Shown here one piece after another: positions 17,474 through 25,831 of a DNA stretch of 64,000 nucleotides. This stretch comes from Sedimentisphaerales bacterium. Lineage in GTDB: Bacteria > Planctomycetota > Phycisphaerae > Sedimentisphaerales > SM23-30. Within the stretch, counting starts at the first letter, position 1; each line of letters opens with the position of its first letter. Where the stretch lies: contig JANQJS010000059.1 in the NCBI GenBank assembly GCA_028281535.1, forward strand, positions 1-64,000. Direction: 5' to 3'. The notes beneath the pieces are model-generated. The model saw only the letters and a program-made list of their open reading frames with translations, was not told where the DNA came from and ran no database searches. A program made the position numbers and the translations under genes.

Positions 17474-19219
17474 ATGGCAGAGGAAAAAACAGGCGAAAGT
17501 TTGGATATTGAAAATAACATCGAAGCTGAAAATACCGATGCACAAGCTTCCGATAATGTCGATCAAGATGATATCGATAGCCTTCTGGATCAGGTAGCTC
17601 AATCTCTGGATGATAGTGATGAAGAAATTTCACAACAATCATCTGAGTCCTCGGAGCCGGAATCTGAACCTGATTCCGATAACATTGAGCAAGAACCTGT
17701 ATCAGAAAAAGATGCAGAAGCGGATGACCAAGTGGATGATGTTGAATCTGCTCTGGAAGAATTACAAGAGTCATTGAGTGAGTTGGATGACAATCTTGGT
17801 GAAGCATCCCCAGAAGCTGAATCTGCCACAGCGACCGATGATTCAGCCACCCCGCAAAGCAAAGCCGGCAAATCGACGGATCAAACCTTAAATAACCTTG
17901 AAGATGAAATCAGTAGCCTCGTTAGTGAGTTGAACGGTGATGTTTCTGAGGATTCCCCAGAAGCTGTTGCAACAGATGCTCCTCAAGATGAGGCTGCTTT
18001 AGAGACCGCTGATGCTGAAAATAGTATCGAAGAGGATATCTCTGGAGACAATGTAGACGATGCCTTAGCCTCATTAGCAGATGAGTTGGTAGATGTGGAA
18101 GATGAATCGGATATAGAAGATGTTACCATTGAATCTTCAGAGGCTGAAAGCGTTGTTGAAGAGTCTGTAGAAGATGTTTCTGATGTCGATTCCGCATTAG
18201 ATGCCTTCACAGACGAAATAAGTGATGAACCAGCTGTTGAAGATTCAACTGAATCCGCTGAAGATTTGGCTGATGCTATTCTTGGGCAAACAGGAACTGA
18301 GGTTGAAGAGCCCACAGATGAAGTAACGGATGTTGATGCGGCTCTGGATGCATTAGCAGATGACATCGAAGATGAACCGCAAGCCTCAACTGATTCAGCT
18401 GAAGCAGTGGCTGATGCAATCTTAGGTGTTCAAGATGACAATACCGAAGATACGGCTCCGCAATCAACAGGTGACGTGACAGATGTTGATGCCGCGTTGG
18501 AAGCGTTGGCCGATGATATTGATGATGAACCTGCTAGTCAAAATCAAGAGGCAGAAGCTACTGTCGAAACAGAAGAGGTTACAGATGTTGCAGAGCAAGT
18601 TTCTGAAGATCTTAACGACATAGATTCTGCATTGAGCGAGTTGGCAGATGATCTACAAGAAAGTGAACCTGAAGATGTCATTGTTGATGACATCGAACCA
18701 GAATCGCAAGAAGTTGCTCAGGAGGATATTGCAGAGTCTCCGTCATCAACAGGCGACGATGAAGACATTTCTGCCGTACAACAGGAAATTAATGAGCAAT
18801 TATTAAAAGCACAAGCCGCCCCTGAGAAATTAGCACCAAAAGATGCTGCCTCAGAATCTGAACCACAAGCTGAAGCCAGTGCGCCTGAACCAGGCGATGT
18901 GCCTGAAGAACCTCAACGTACCGCTGAAGATGATGCTTTTGATCAAGCATTGAAAAAACATTCGAAAAAACCAGCTGACGATCAGCCAGAAAATGCAATA
19001 GATGAAGCGACGGATGAGGATAAAGACGTTCAGTATGTTGCTGTGACCCCTTATGGTCACTTCCCGTTGCCACAACGTATGTTGGTAAAATCTCTTGATG
19101 CAATGGACAAACCATTTGAGTCTGTAAAACCTAGCACCAAAGAAATGGTTGGGTTTGCTGGCGTAATGACCTTCTTGGTTGTTATGGTTGCCACAGCATT
19201 TGTTTTGATGACAATGTAA
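17474..19219 (+). CDS. Very acidic, repeat-containing tail-anchored protein
   Basis: 581 residues, dominated by Asp, Glu, Ser and Ala, so strongly negative. No signal peptide. The middle (about 235-400) holds repeats of the form VTDVDAALDALADDIEDEP followed by SAEAVADAIL; weaker VDSALDAF and DIDSALSELADDL copies flank them. The only hydrophobic segment is at the very C-terminus (about 556-579, MVGFAGVMTFLVVMVATAF), preceded by a non-repetitive, less acidic stretch (YVAVTPYGHFPLPQRMLVKSL). This predicts a cytoplasmic acidic arm anchored in the inner membrane by its tail. I recognise no family. The gene is monocistronic, divergent from rsmE. Intact start (ATG 17474) and stop support a real gene. 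Confidence 0.85.
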   Translation: MAEEKTGESLDIENNIEAENTDAQASDNVDQDDIDSLLDQVAQSLDDSDEEISQQSSESSEPESEPDSDNIEQEPVSEKDAEADDQVDDVESALEELQESLSELDDNLGEASPEAESATATDDSATPQSKAGKSTDQTLNNLEDEISSLVSELNGDVSEDSPEAVATDAPQDEAALETADAENSIEEDISGDNVDDALASLADELVDVEDESDIEDVTIESSEAESVVEESVEDVSDVDSALDAFTDEISDEPAVEDSTESAEDLADAILGQTGTEVEEPTDEVTDVDAALDALADDIEDEPQASTDSAEAVADAILGVQDDNTEDTAPQSTGDVTDVDAALEALADDIDDEPASQNQEAEATVETEEVTDVAEQVSEDLNDIDSALSELADDLQESEPEDVIVDDIEPESQEVAQEDIAESPSSTGDDEDISAVQQEINEQLLKAQAAPEKLAPKDAASESEPQAEASAPEPGDVPEEPQRTAEDDAFDQALKKHSKKPADDQPENAIDEATDEDKDVQYVAVTPYGHFPLPQRMLVKSLDAMDKPFESVKPSTKEMVGFAGVMTFLVVMVATAFVLMTM

Positions 19220-19248
19220 AACATCAAGTCATCTTTAGAATTCTTGGG

Positions 19249-19518
19249 TCATTTGATCATTGCCATCAAAAATGGTATGAGAATGCTGCCGATTCCCATT
19301 AAGAGATATCCAATTTCATAATATCGTTGGTTACTTTTATTCATATCTATGCAGCCAAAAGAGAACCATTTCCCTTTTTCTTTGATTGATAATTTGGCTT
19401 TCAGAAATAAAAGTAAACCCATTGAATAGAATCCCATGATGATTAGATACAAAGTGTAGGGATCGATTAGTTGTATTGAACTGGCGAGATGCAATGTAAT
19501 ACTGGCAATGAGCATCAT
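19249..19518 (-). CDS. Small two-pass membrane protein, unknown
   Basis: 89 residues with two hydrophobic segments (about 1-40, in which LIDPYTLYLIIMGFYSMGLLLFL is the clearest, and 69-87) around a charged loop KAKLSIKEKGKWFSFGC. The amphipathic pattern and tidy topology favour a true protein, but there is no clear SD before the ATG at 19518 and no family is recognised. It lies convergent with the acidic-protein gene, 29 bases from its stop. Confidence 0.5.
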   Translation of the reverse strand: MMLIASITLHLASSIQLIDPYTLYLIIMGFYSMGLLLFLKAKLSIKEKGKWFSFGCIDMNKSNQRYYEIGYLLMGIGSILIPFLMAMIK

Positions 19519-19651
19519 GGAAAATGGAGTACTATTAGATTAATAAATCTATCAATTCATAACGACTCAATTCGTAAAAATTTTTCTAAATTGTGGTCGT
19601 ATTAATTTGACAAATACCTGCGGTATGAGTTCCATGATATTTTTAAAATGT

Positions 19652-21103
19652 TTATTTCACATTGTTCAACATATAATGGAACCAATGTTGCTCAATTTGA
19701 TGAATGTCGCCAAAAAACTGTTCGAAGAGTTGAATACGATTTTCAGAGGTGTCCGTGTAATTGATTTGCATTGATAAGTGATAAATGTAATCAAAAAACG
19801 GTTCATGGTATTCATTGGTTAGAAAATAAAACAAAGCCCAACTTGCAGCGTAGCCACTATTGGCTCCAGAGTGTTTCAATGATAAACTATAGTCATCACT
19901 GAGAAGTTTTTCCAATCGTAGTGGGTAACGCGATTGACTGTTTTTACGAAATACTTCCAGTCTATTTTTATGCACCTCACCTGGACCGTACCATAAGCCT
20001 TCATTAGCTGCTTCAAAATAAATCGCTAATCCTTCAATCAGCCATAAGGGGGTTGTGTTGGCAAGGCGGCTATGAATACCGCAGTTAAAAGCTAATTGAT
20101 GCACCGCTTCATGAACACATGTGGAAATATTATACTCATCATACCTTTGTTTTAAGTTAGTTAGGTTGGATTGAGCGGTTCTGATATCATTATCAATAAG
20201 ATCGAGAGCTTCTTGGGCTGTCAATTCTCTGATATCACCATTGCCCAGCGGTTGATTATACGAGGCGTCCGGGCCATTTTTGACGACTTGTTTTCGATCC
20301 TTTTCGAGTTTTTTTAACTTGGATAACCAATGGTGTTCATCGTCATTATAACGATGATCCAGAGCGTCATAAAAATAGCAACGATTTGTTTTGTGTTTGT
20401 AAAATCCAGCAGAATTTTTAAATTCCGGTTTAATCTTGGATGCATACTGAATATATTGTTTTCGGTTTTTAAACAACACTATTTCTAGACGGTCAGTAAT
20501 GGGAGCTGGTTTAAAGTGGCGGTCTGTGAAAAAGTATAAAAATTTACTATAGACATCTTCGAGTAAATCCCCACAAATCTCTGCATAGATATCCGAACTG
20601 TTGTAGCAAATGCGATAATGATGGGTACGTCTGATTTTGAATTCAGGCCCCATGTCATCAAGCATTTTTTGAGCTGCAGTTTCATTGTACGGTAAATAAT
20701 TGACCCGATGCTGATAATTTTGCAAAAGTTCATTTGCTCGCTGATGAGTTCGGTCGATTTGTAAGACACGCCTCAGTGTTAATACATATTCCTCCTTGAG
20801 GTTTTTAGAGTGAGCCCAACTTGCCAATTCCATAAGGCCATTGACGTCCTCTGAAACCGTTGAAAGTCTTTGATAAAATTCATTTTTTGGAAGAGCTTTT
20901 GGTTCGATTCCCTTCACGTCTGATTTTTTTATAATAAAAGATCCAGTATCAAAGGAGATGCGGAAAGAGTCACCAATATCTTCTACTTTACCTTCAACGC
21001 TGCCGCCGCTTTTTAGGTGGACGATATCGGCTTGGCCTGTTATTTGTGAGAACAGTAGTAAAGCTGCGAGGATATGAACAAATAATAATTTTTTAGATCT
21101 CAT
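19652..21103 (-). CDS. Secreted DUF1570-like putative metallopeptidase
   Basis: 483 residues from the ATG at 21103, which has GGAG 6 bases upstream; earlier in-frame TTG 21121 and ATG 21115 lack one. A signal peptide (LLFVHILAALLLF) precedes a short beta domain (DIVHLKSGGSVEGKVEDIG), a helical tetratricopeptide-like part (TLRRVLQIDRTHQRANELL), and a catalytic-looking domain with HEAVHQLAF (HEAVH at 331-335) and, about 24 residues later, WLIEGLAIYFE. HExxH plus a downstream EG(L/F)A Glu is the gluzincin arrangement and is kept in DUF1570 proteins, common in planctomycetes. Substrate unknown. Confidence 0.85.
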   Translation of the reverse strand: MRSKKLLFVHILAALLLFSQITGQADIVHLKSGGSVEGKVEDIGDSFRISFDTGSFIIKKSDVKGIEPKALPKNEFYQRLSTVSEDVNGLMELASWAHSKNLKEEYVLTLRRVLQIDRTHQRANELLQNYQHRVNYLPYNETAAQKMLDDMGPEFKIRRTHHYRICYNSSDIYAEICGDLLEDVYSKFLYFFTDRHFKPAPITDRLEIVLFKNRKQYIQYASKIKPEFKNSAGFYKHKTNRCYFYDALDHRYNDDEHHWLSKLKKLEKDRKQVVKNGPDASYNQPLGNGDIRELTAQEALDLIDNDIRTAQSNLTNLKQRYDEYNISTCVHEAVHQLAFNCGIHSRLANTTPLWLIEGLAIYFEAANEGLWYGPGEVHKNRLEVFRKNSQSRYPLRLEKLLSDDYSLSLKHSGANSGYAASWALFYFLTNEYHEPFFDYIYHLSMQINYTDTSENRIQLFEQFFGDIHQIEQHWFHYMLNNVK

Positions 21104-21185
21104 GGGTTTCTCCATCGTCAAACTATGGGCGAAGATGTAGAAAACAGCAAATAAAAAATTGATTAGGAAAAACTTGGCGGGGCAT

Positions 21186-21218
21186 AAACAAAGTGAAGCA
21201 GGCTTCCACCTGCTTCAC
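21186..21218 (-). terminator. Terminator downstream of the B12-domain gene
   Basis: A perfect 10-bp stem (21218-21209 with 21202-21193) with a 6-base loop is followed on the minus strand by TTTGTTTATG. The plus strand has no T tract, so it acts on minus-strand transcripts, ending the gene whose stop is at 21386. Confidence 0.65.
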
Positions 21219-21385
21219 CAGTATCTATCTAGTAGATTGTATTATGCTGTTTATGTTTGGTCCTCTACATACATAGATGACCCTGGTTGCCAAATGTCCC
21301 AATAATTTTATTTTAATTGTTATTTTTTTGTTATTTAGCATGAAATAATCATAAATAACTGTAAATAAAACACATATAGATTGAC

Positions 21386-22120
21386 TTATGTTGCCAAGGC
21401 TTCCATTACGACTTCTTCTACTTTTAAAGTATTGGCATTAATAGGTTTACGCTTTCGGCGTTTGGTGTCTTCTACGTGGCGATTCTCGCTAAGTGCTTCT
21501 TCCAGGGCATCTTTCGCAGTTGGAGCGAACAAATCAGCCCCAATTTCTTCCCAGAGGCCCTCTGCTCGATTAAAGATACCGCCGGATACCATGATTCGCA
21601 TGTTCGGGCAAGCACCGATAGATCGCGTTTTATCGATTAATTTTCGCACATTTGGGGCACCAGTTGGTTTTGTTCCATATATAAAAAGCATGTCCGTTTG
21701 ATCTCGACCGGCCAGCTCAGTAACTTCATCATTGGGCACATTTCCACCTAAAAATTTGACGTCCCAACCGTCTGATTCAAATAAATCGGCACACATCTGT
21801 GCACCTAGCTCTTCCGGCTCTTCATCTGCACATACAATGATCATTTTAAGCCCACGTTGCTCTCTATGGGGCAATTTGCTCTGTAATTGGTCTACTAAGG
21901 TGCGATTGATACGTGTTGCCATGTTTTCTGTGATGCGGTCTATGCGATTTTCACGAAATAGCTTTTCTACTTTTGCCATGACTGGCCAAAACAATTCTGT
22001 ATAAATTGTGTTGGCAGGAGTGCCAGTTTGTAAAGCTTCGCCTAATACCTCGCGGCAACCTACTCTATCGCCGTCCAACAGCTTTTCCATGTAGCGTTGA
22101 ATCATTCCTTCAAAGTCCAT
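21386..22120 (-). CDS. B12-binding-domain protein with altered cobalamin motif
   Basis: 244 residues from the ATG at 22120, chosen because GAGG lies about 9 bases before it; an in-frame ATG at 22174 has no SD at usable spacing. An N-terminal helical cap like that of methionine synthase (YMEKLLDGDRVGCREVLGEAL, ELFWPVMAKVEKLF) is followed by a Rossmann B12-binding fold (about 105-220: MIIVCADEEPEELGAQM, GWDVKFLGGNVP, MVSGGIF). Where base-off B12 proteins have DxHxxG or ExHxLG, this one reads EPEELG: the cobalt-ligating His is a Glu. It may bind cobalamin differently or not at all. No DNA-binding domain or methyltransferase is attached, so a regulatory role is inference. The C-terminus is basic (KRRKRKP). 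Confidence 0.88.
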   Translation of the reverse strand: MDFEGMIQRYMEKLLDGDRVGCREVLGEALQTGTPANTIYTELFWPVMAKVEKLFRENRIDRITENMATRINRTLVDQLQSKLPHREQRGLKMIIVCADEEPEELGAQMCADLFESDGWDVKFLGGNVPNDEVTELAGRDQTDMLFIYGTKPTGAPNVRKLIDKTRSIGACPNMRIMVSGGIFNRAEGLWEEIGADLFAPTAKDALEEALSENRHVEDTKRRKRKPINANTLKVEEVVMEALAT

Positions 22121-22205
22121 AATTCGATACCTCGTCAGTTTGATAGTTTTGGGTAAATGACAATCCTTTGACATTTACTCTGTTTTGATTGTTTGAGGTA
22201 CTCAT
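22110..22205 (-). CDS. Candidate 31-residue leader ORF overlapping the B12-domain gene
   Basis: On the minus strand an ATG at 22205 preceded by AAAGGG (6 bases away) opens a 31-codon frame (MSTSNNQNRV...) whose stop (22112-22110) overlaps the first 11 bases of the gene starting at 22120. The SD for that gene lies inside this ORF, so translation of the two could be coupled. Composition is rich in Asn and Gln. It may be chance. Confidence 0.35.
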   Translation of the reverse strand: MSTSNNQNRVNVKGLSFTQNYQTDEVSNYGL

Positions 22206-22439
22206 CCGTGTTCCCTTTAATTTCTATAAAATACTATAAATAATATACATATAACTAATTTAACCAGATTTTAAAATGTTAATTTAGTTAAGGTAAGTAT
22301 AAGATCGCCAAACCTTATTGAAAAACTTTAATATTAACTATATTAACTAAAATACCTAAATTGACATATTGGGCAAGCAATATTTTGAGAAAAAAAGGGG
22401 TAATTCAGGAATTGGGTATTTAGATTGAGTGCTAAGACG

Positions 22440-23522
22440 TCATTTCAAGTAGAGCTGGGTATATTTTTCGACCATACTTTTTAAGCTATAATTTTGGCGG
22501 ACATGAAGCCATGCATTATCAGACCTTAGTTTTGCTTTGTCTGGGTGCTGAAATGTTTCAAGGATAGCCTGGGTAAATCCATCAGTATGTTTGGGAGATG
22601 CAAGCAATGCTGTTGTATCATGTTTTAGTAAATCGCATAAACCCGTAGTGTCGCTGGCGACGATCGGCAATCCACTTGCCATCGCTTCCATTGTGGCCAG
22701 CGATAATCCTTCTCGATGGCTGGGGAGAACAAAAAGATCAGATGATTTCAATAGTTCTGGGATATTGTTTTGGGTACCGCTAAAAATAACATCTTCAGCA
22801 AGATTTAAGTGTTTGGCAAGTTGTTCAAGGGGACCTTTTTCAGGGCCATCACCTACGATGAGTAATTGGCAGGGGAATTGAGTTATGACATCTTTAAATG
22901 ATTTAATCAGGGTATCAATTCCTTTGACCGGAACTAATCGACCTACTGTTATGATTGTTTTTTTATTTTTCCTGCATCCAAGATAGTTTAAATCGATTGG
23001 GCTCGCGATTGCAAATTTATCACAATCAATGCCATGAATAATTAGCTCGAGCTTCTCATGAGGTACATGGCAGCGATAATTAACATAGTCTAGTACGGAT
23101 GGAGAAATACAAATTGTTTTTTTGCTTAATCGGTAGGTGAGATTTTCAGCTAAGGCATGCAGTCGTCTACGATCTGTACTGTGCAGTGAAGCAAACACTT
23201 TGTTGATGTTCAGCATTTGCCCGAAGAGCCTGCCTAACACATTCGCATGCATGAGAAAAGAATGTATGACATCTGGTTGAAACGACTGAATAGATTTAAA
23301 TAATTTTGGCAATATGTGCAGGTCGGATATCTTTTGTGCCCCCAGGCAATCGACCTGAAAGCCGCTGGATTGGAGTTCTTGGCTGATCTCACTTTCGTTG
23401 TCAAGGCAGACGATCTTTAGTTTGAATTTGGTTCGATCGAGTCCGAAGGCTAGCTGCTTTAAGTGCAATGGTGCTCCGCCAACATAGAGATCTGTTATTA
23501 GCATGAGCACTTTTATTTGCAT
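22440..23522 (-). CDS. Glycosyltransferase, GT4 family
   Basis: 360 residues, normal for GT4 (GT-B fold). The N-terminus has MLITDLYVGGAPLHLKQLA, the acceptor-side glycine loop; the C-terminal half has ITVGRLVPVKGIDTLIKSF, LLIVGDGPE and the donor-site EX7E motif (HREGLSLATMEAMASGLPIVASD) with both Glu present. It transfers a sugar from a nucleotide donor, with retention, to an unknown acceptor, presumably a lipid-linked or surface glycan. It starts 3 bases after the stop of the PhnP-like gene and is likely co-transcribed with it. The function is broader family knowledge only; the substrate cannot be read. Confidence 0.9.
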   Translation of the reverse strand: MQIKVLMLITDLYVGGAPLHLKQLAFGLDRTKFKLKIVCLDNESEISQELQSSGFQVDCLGAQKISDLHILPKLFKSIQSFQPDVIHSFLMHANVLGRLFGQMLNINKVFASLHSTDRRRLHALAENLTYRLSKKTICISPSVLDYVNYRCHVPHEKLELIIHGIDCDKFAIASPIDLNYLGCRKNKKTIITVGRLVPVKGIDTLIKSFKDVITQFPCQLLIVGDGPEKGPLEQLAKHLNLAEDVIFSGTQNNIPELLKSSDLFVLPSHREGLSLATMEAMASGLPIVASDTTGLCDLLKHDTTALLASPKHTDGFTQAILETFQHPDKAKLRSDNAWLHVRQNYSLKSMVEKYTQLYLK

Positions 23523-23525
23523 GAT

Positions 23526-24341
23526 TTAGATAATTTCTTCTTTTTGTTTATAATTTAACTTAGGGTGTGTTGTTTCAAGTTTAATCCTGAGATTATCATA
23601 GGCTAGGTGGATATTGTCTGGCAATTGAGCGTCTACTTCGTCATGACTGATTTGATGTGCCATGTGCACAAAATAAGTCTGATTAGCCCCAATTTTTTCT
23701 GCAGCGGTAATAGCTTGGTCAATAGTAAAATGTTTTGGGTGTTCAGTGAACCGCAGTGCACCCAGTACTAGAATATCCAAGCCTTGTAATTGTGATATGA
23801 TTTCATCAGGCATTTCGCTCACATCGGTACAGTAGGCAATAGGACCCAACCTGTAACCAAAGACAAATTCCTTTCCGTGGGCGAGTTTGAGTGGCGTGAT
23901 TGGCCAGCCATTCAGCTCGATGGTGTCCTGAATAGTTTTGTAATTTAATCGAGGTAGATCCTTGTTGTTACCTGCTTGAATAGCGCAGGCGTAACCAAAC
24001 ACATTTTGAATGGCGGACAAATGTCTTTCATGAGCGTAAAGATCAATTGGGCTGCCCTGGATTTGGTTGTATCTTCGGATATCATCTAATCCTAGAAAAT
24101 GATCTGCATGCGTGTGGGTAATTAAGACGGTATCAATTCGGGGGATATTAGAATTCAAGCATTGTAATCGAAATTCAGGAGTTGCATCGATTAGTACGTA
24201 AAATCCATCTAAATTGACAACAGCACTGGTTCGCGTACGTCTGTCTTTAGGATTTTTGCTTTTGCAAACCTTGCAGTCACAACCAATAATCGGGATGCCC
24301 TGGCTGGTGCCAGAGCCTAATATGATTAATTCTAGACTCAT
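23526..24341 (-). CDS. PhnP-like metallo-beta-lactamase-fold hydrolase
   Basis: 271 residues. The N-terminus GSGTSQGIPIIGCDCKVC has the Cys cluster that binds a structural zinc in PhnP; the catalytic motif HTHADH (residues about 96-101) and later His/Asp residues (YCTDVSEM, HFTIDQA, FVHMAHQ) complete the dinuclear site. PhnP hydrolyses cyclic phosphoribosyl phosphates in phosphonate breakdown, but no other phn genes are near, so the substrate is open. It is the first gene of a two-gene minus operon with the GT4 gene and is divergent from the helicase. Confidence 0.88.
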   Translation of the reverse strand: MSLELIILGSGTSQGIPIIGCDCKVCKSKNPKDRRTRTSAVVNLDGFYVLIDATPEFRLQCLNSNIPRIDTVLITHTHADHFLGLDDIRRYNQIQGSPIDLYAHERHLSAIQNVFGYACAIQAGNNKDLPRLNYKTIQDTIELNGWPITPLKLAHGKEFVFGYRLGPIAYCTDVSEMPDEIISQLQGLDILVLGALRFTEHPKHFTIDQAITAAEKIGANQTYFVHMAHQISHDEVDAQLPDNIHLAYDNLRIKLETTHPKLNYKQKEEII

Positions 24342-24474
24342 AGTGACAGTTTAGCAGATCTGGCCTGCCGTGCTTAGTAAAAATTCATTAATCAACTTGC
24401 TGTAATGATTTAACCCGTTATAATAACGTCGCAACCGCAGATCATTACAAAGGAAGGCTGAGTATACCAAATAG

Positions 24475-25677
24475 ATGAAATTTACAGATCTGGATTTAAA
24501 ACCTGAAATCCTCGATAGCCTCTCTGATATGGGGTTCACAGATCTGACGGAGATTCAGGAGAAAACGCTCCCTCATATTCTGGAAGGTAAAGACTTGCTG
24601 GCTCTTGCCCAGACTGGTTCAGGAAAGACCAGCGCCTGTGCAATTCCGTTAGTTCAATTGATTGACCAGGATGATAAAGCCCTTCAAGGGTTGATTTTAG
24701 TCCCAACCCGTGAATTAGCTCAGCAATATGTTAGCGAAATGGCAGATGTGGCTCGTAAATCTAATGTGGTTCCATTTGCCGTTTATGGTGGATTTAATAT
24801 TGAAATCCAGCAAGGCAAGCTAAATCAAGGGGTTCATATATTGGTGGCAACACCTGGACGACTGATTGACTTGTTACGTAATTCCAATTTGAGTTTATCA
24901 AAGGTTCGTACCTTCGTTTTGGATGAAGCAGATGAAATGCTCAAAATGGGCTTTATTGATGATGTGGAATTTATTTTATCATGCATGATTCACCAGCATC
25001 AGACCATGTTCTTTTCTGCGACAATGCCCAAGCAGATCAAGCATTTGGTAGAAAAATACCTTAAAGAACCTGAGCGTGTTGAGTTGATTTCAAATAAAAA
25101 ATCACCCGACACATTGGAACATCATTTTCGTATGGTTAGGCCAGATTTTAGGCGTAGTGAATTAGAAAAATATATTGAACAACAAAAACCCAAGCAAGTT
25201 ATCATTTTTTCGAATTCTCGACATAATGGCGAGAAGTTATTTAGCCACTTGAAGAAGAAACTTAAGTCTGTTGATTTTATTCATGGTGGCTTAGAGCAAG
25301 CCAAACGCACGTCATTATTTAATCGGTTTAAACGAACTGAAGTGAAATATATGATCGCTACAGATATTGCAAGCCGAGGGTTGGATTTTTCACATGTTAC
25401 GCATGTGATTAATTATGAAATCCCAAACAATAATGAAATTTACACGCACCGAACTGGGCGAACAGCACGCATGGGGCGTAAAGGGGTCGCCATGACCTTT
25501 TTTACGCCAAGGGATTTGCGTGATTTGCGATCGTTGCTTAAGGTGAATCATATCGAGCCAATATATCATGGCAAAGAACCAGATTTCAGTAATATTTCAA
25601 ACCGATCGCATCGCAAAAAACATTATCGAGGATCTCGCAAAGGGAAAAAGAAGTCGCCTCGTCCCAAGAAATCTTAA
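24475..25677 (+). CDS. DEAD-box RNA helicase (RhlE-like)
   Basis: 400 residues holding the complete helicase core: the Q motif (TDLTEIQEKTLPHIL), Walker A AQTGSGKT, PTRELA, ATPGRLIDLL, DEAD, SATMP, then IIFSNSRHN, ATDIASRGLDF and HRTGRTARMG. A short basic tail (KKHYRGSRKGKKKSPRPKK) would bind RNA. Members unwind RNA in ribosome assembly or mRNA decay. The ATG at 24475 fits the family N-terminus (FTDLDLKPEILDSL). It is monocistronic, with a strong terminator about 100 bases after the stop. Confidence 0.95.
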   Translation: MKFTDLDLKPEILDSLSDMGFTDLTEIQEKTLPHILEGKDLLALAQTGSGKTSACAIPLVQLIDQDDKALQGLILVPTRELAQQYVSEMADVARKSNVVPFAVYGGFNIEIQQGKLNQGVHILVATPGRLIDLLRNSNLSLSKVRTFVLDEADEMLKMGFIDDVEFILSCMIHQHQTMFFSATMPKQIKHLVEKYLKEPERVELISNKKSPDTLEHHFRMVRPDFRRSELEKYIEQQKPKQVIIFSNSRHNGEKLFSHLKKKLKSVDFIHGGLEQAKRTSLFNRFKRTEVKYMIATDIASRGLDFSHVTHVINYEIPNNNEIYTHRTGRTARMGRKGVAMTFFTPRDLRDLRSLLKVNHIEPIYHGKEPDFSNISNRSHRKKHYRGSRKGKKKSPRPKKS

Positions 25678-25777
25678 ATAGCGATTTCATTATTTGCTTT
25701 AGTTGTCGCGGTGGGGCATTGGGTTAAGTAATGATGTGTGATGGGTGATAGCATGATCGTAATAAAGTATACAATAA

Positions 25778-25810
25778 AAAAAGGCCGAAATTAGTATTTC
25801 GGCCTTTTGT
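25778..25810. terminator. Bidirectional terminator between convergent genes
   Basis: An 11-bp perfect stem (25781-25791 with 25796-25806, loop TAGT) has an A tract on its left and a T tract on its right, so it can stop transcripts from both sides: the helicase (plus) and the prepilin-like gene (minus). Confidence 0.9.
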
Positions 25811-25831
25811 ATTTTCAGTAAGAAAATCATA

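Noticed and set aside
17599-18467. Several minus-strand frames of 60-130 codons rich in Ser or in Leu/His
   Set aside because: They are the antisense of the Asp/Glu/Ala repeats of the acidic protein; low-complexity codons remove stops on the other strand.
18180-18560. Repeated DNA in the acidic-protein gene as a CRISPR or tandem-repeat array
   Set aside because: The repetition is at protein level, with differing bases and unequal spacing; it lies within one intact frame.
22121-22439. Possible cobalamin riboswitch before the B12-domain gene
   Set aside because: No B12-box or conserved core was found on the minus strand; the region is AT-rich and shows only a leader ORF.
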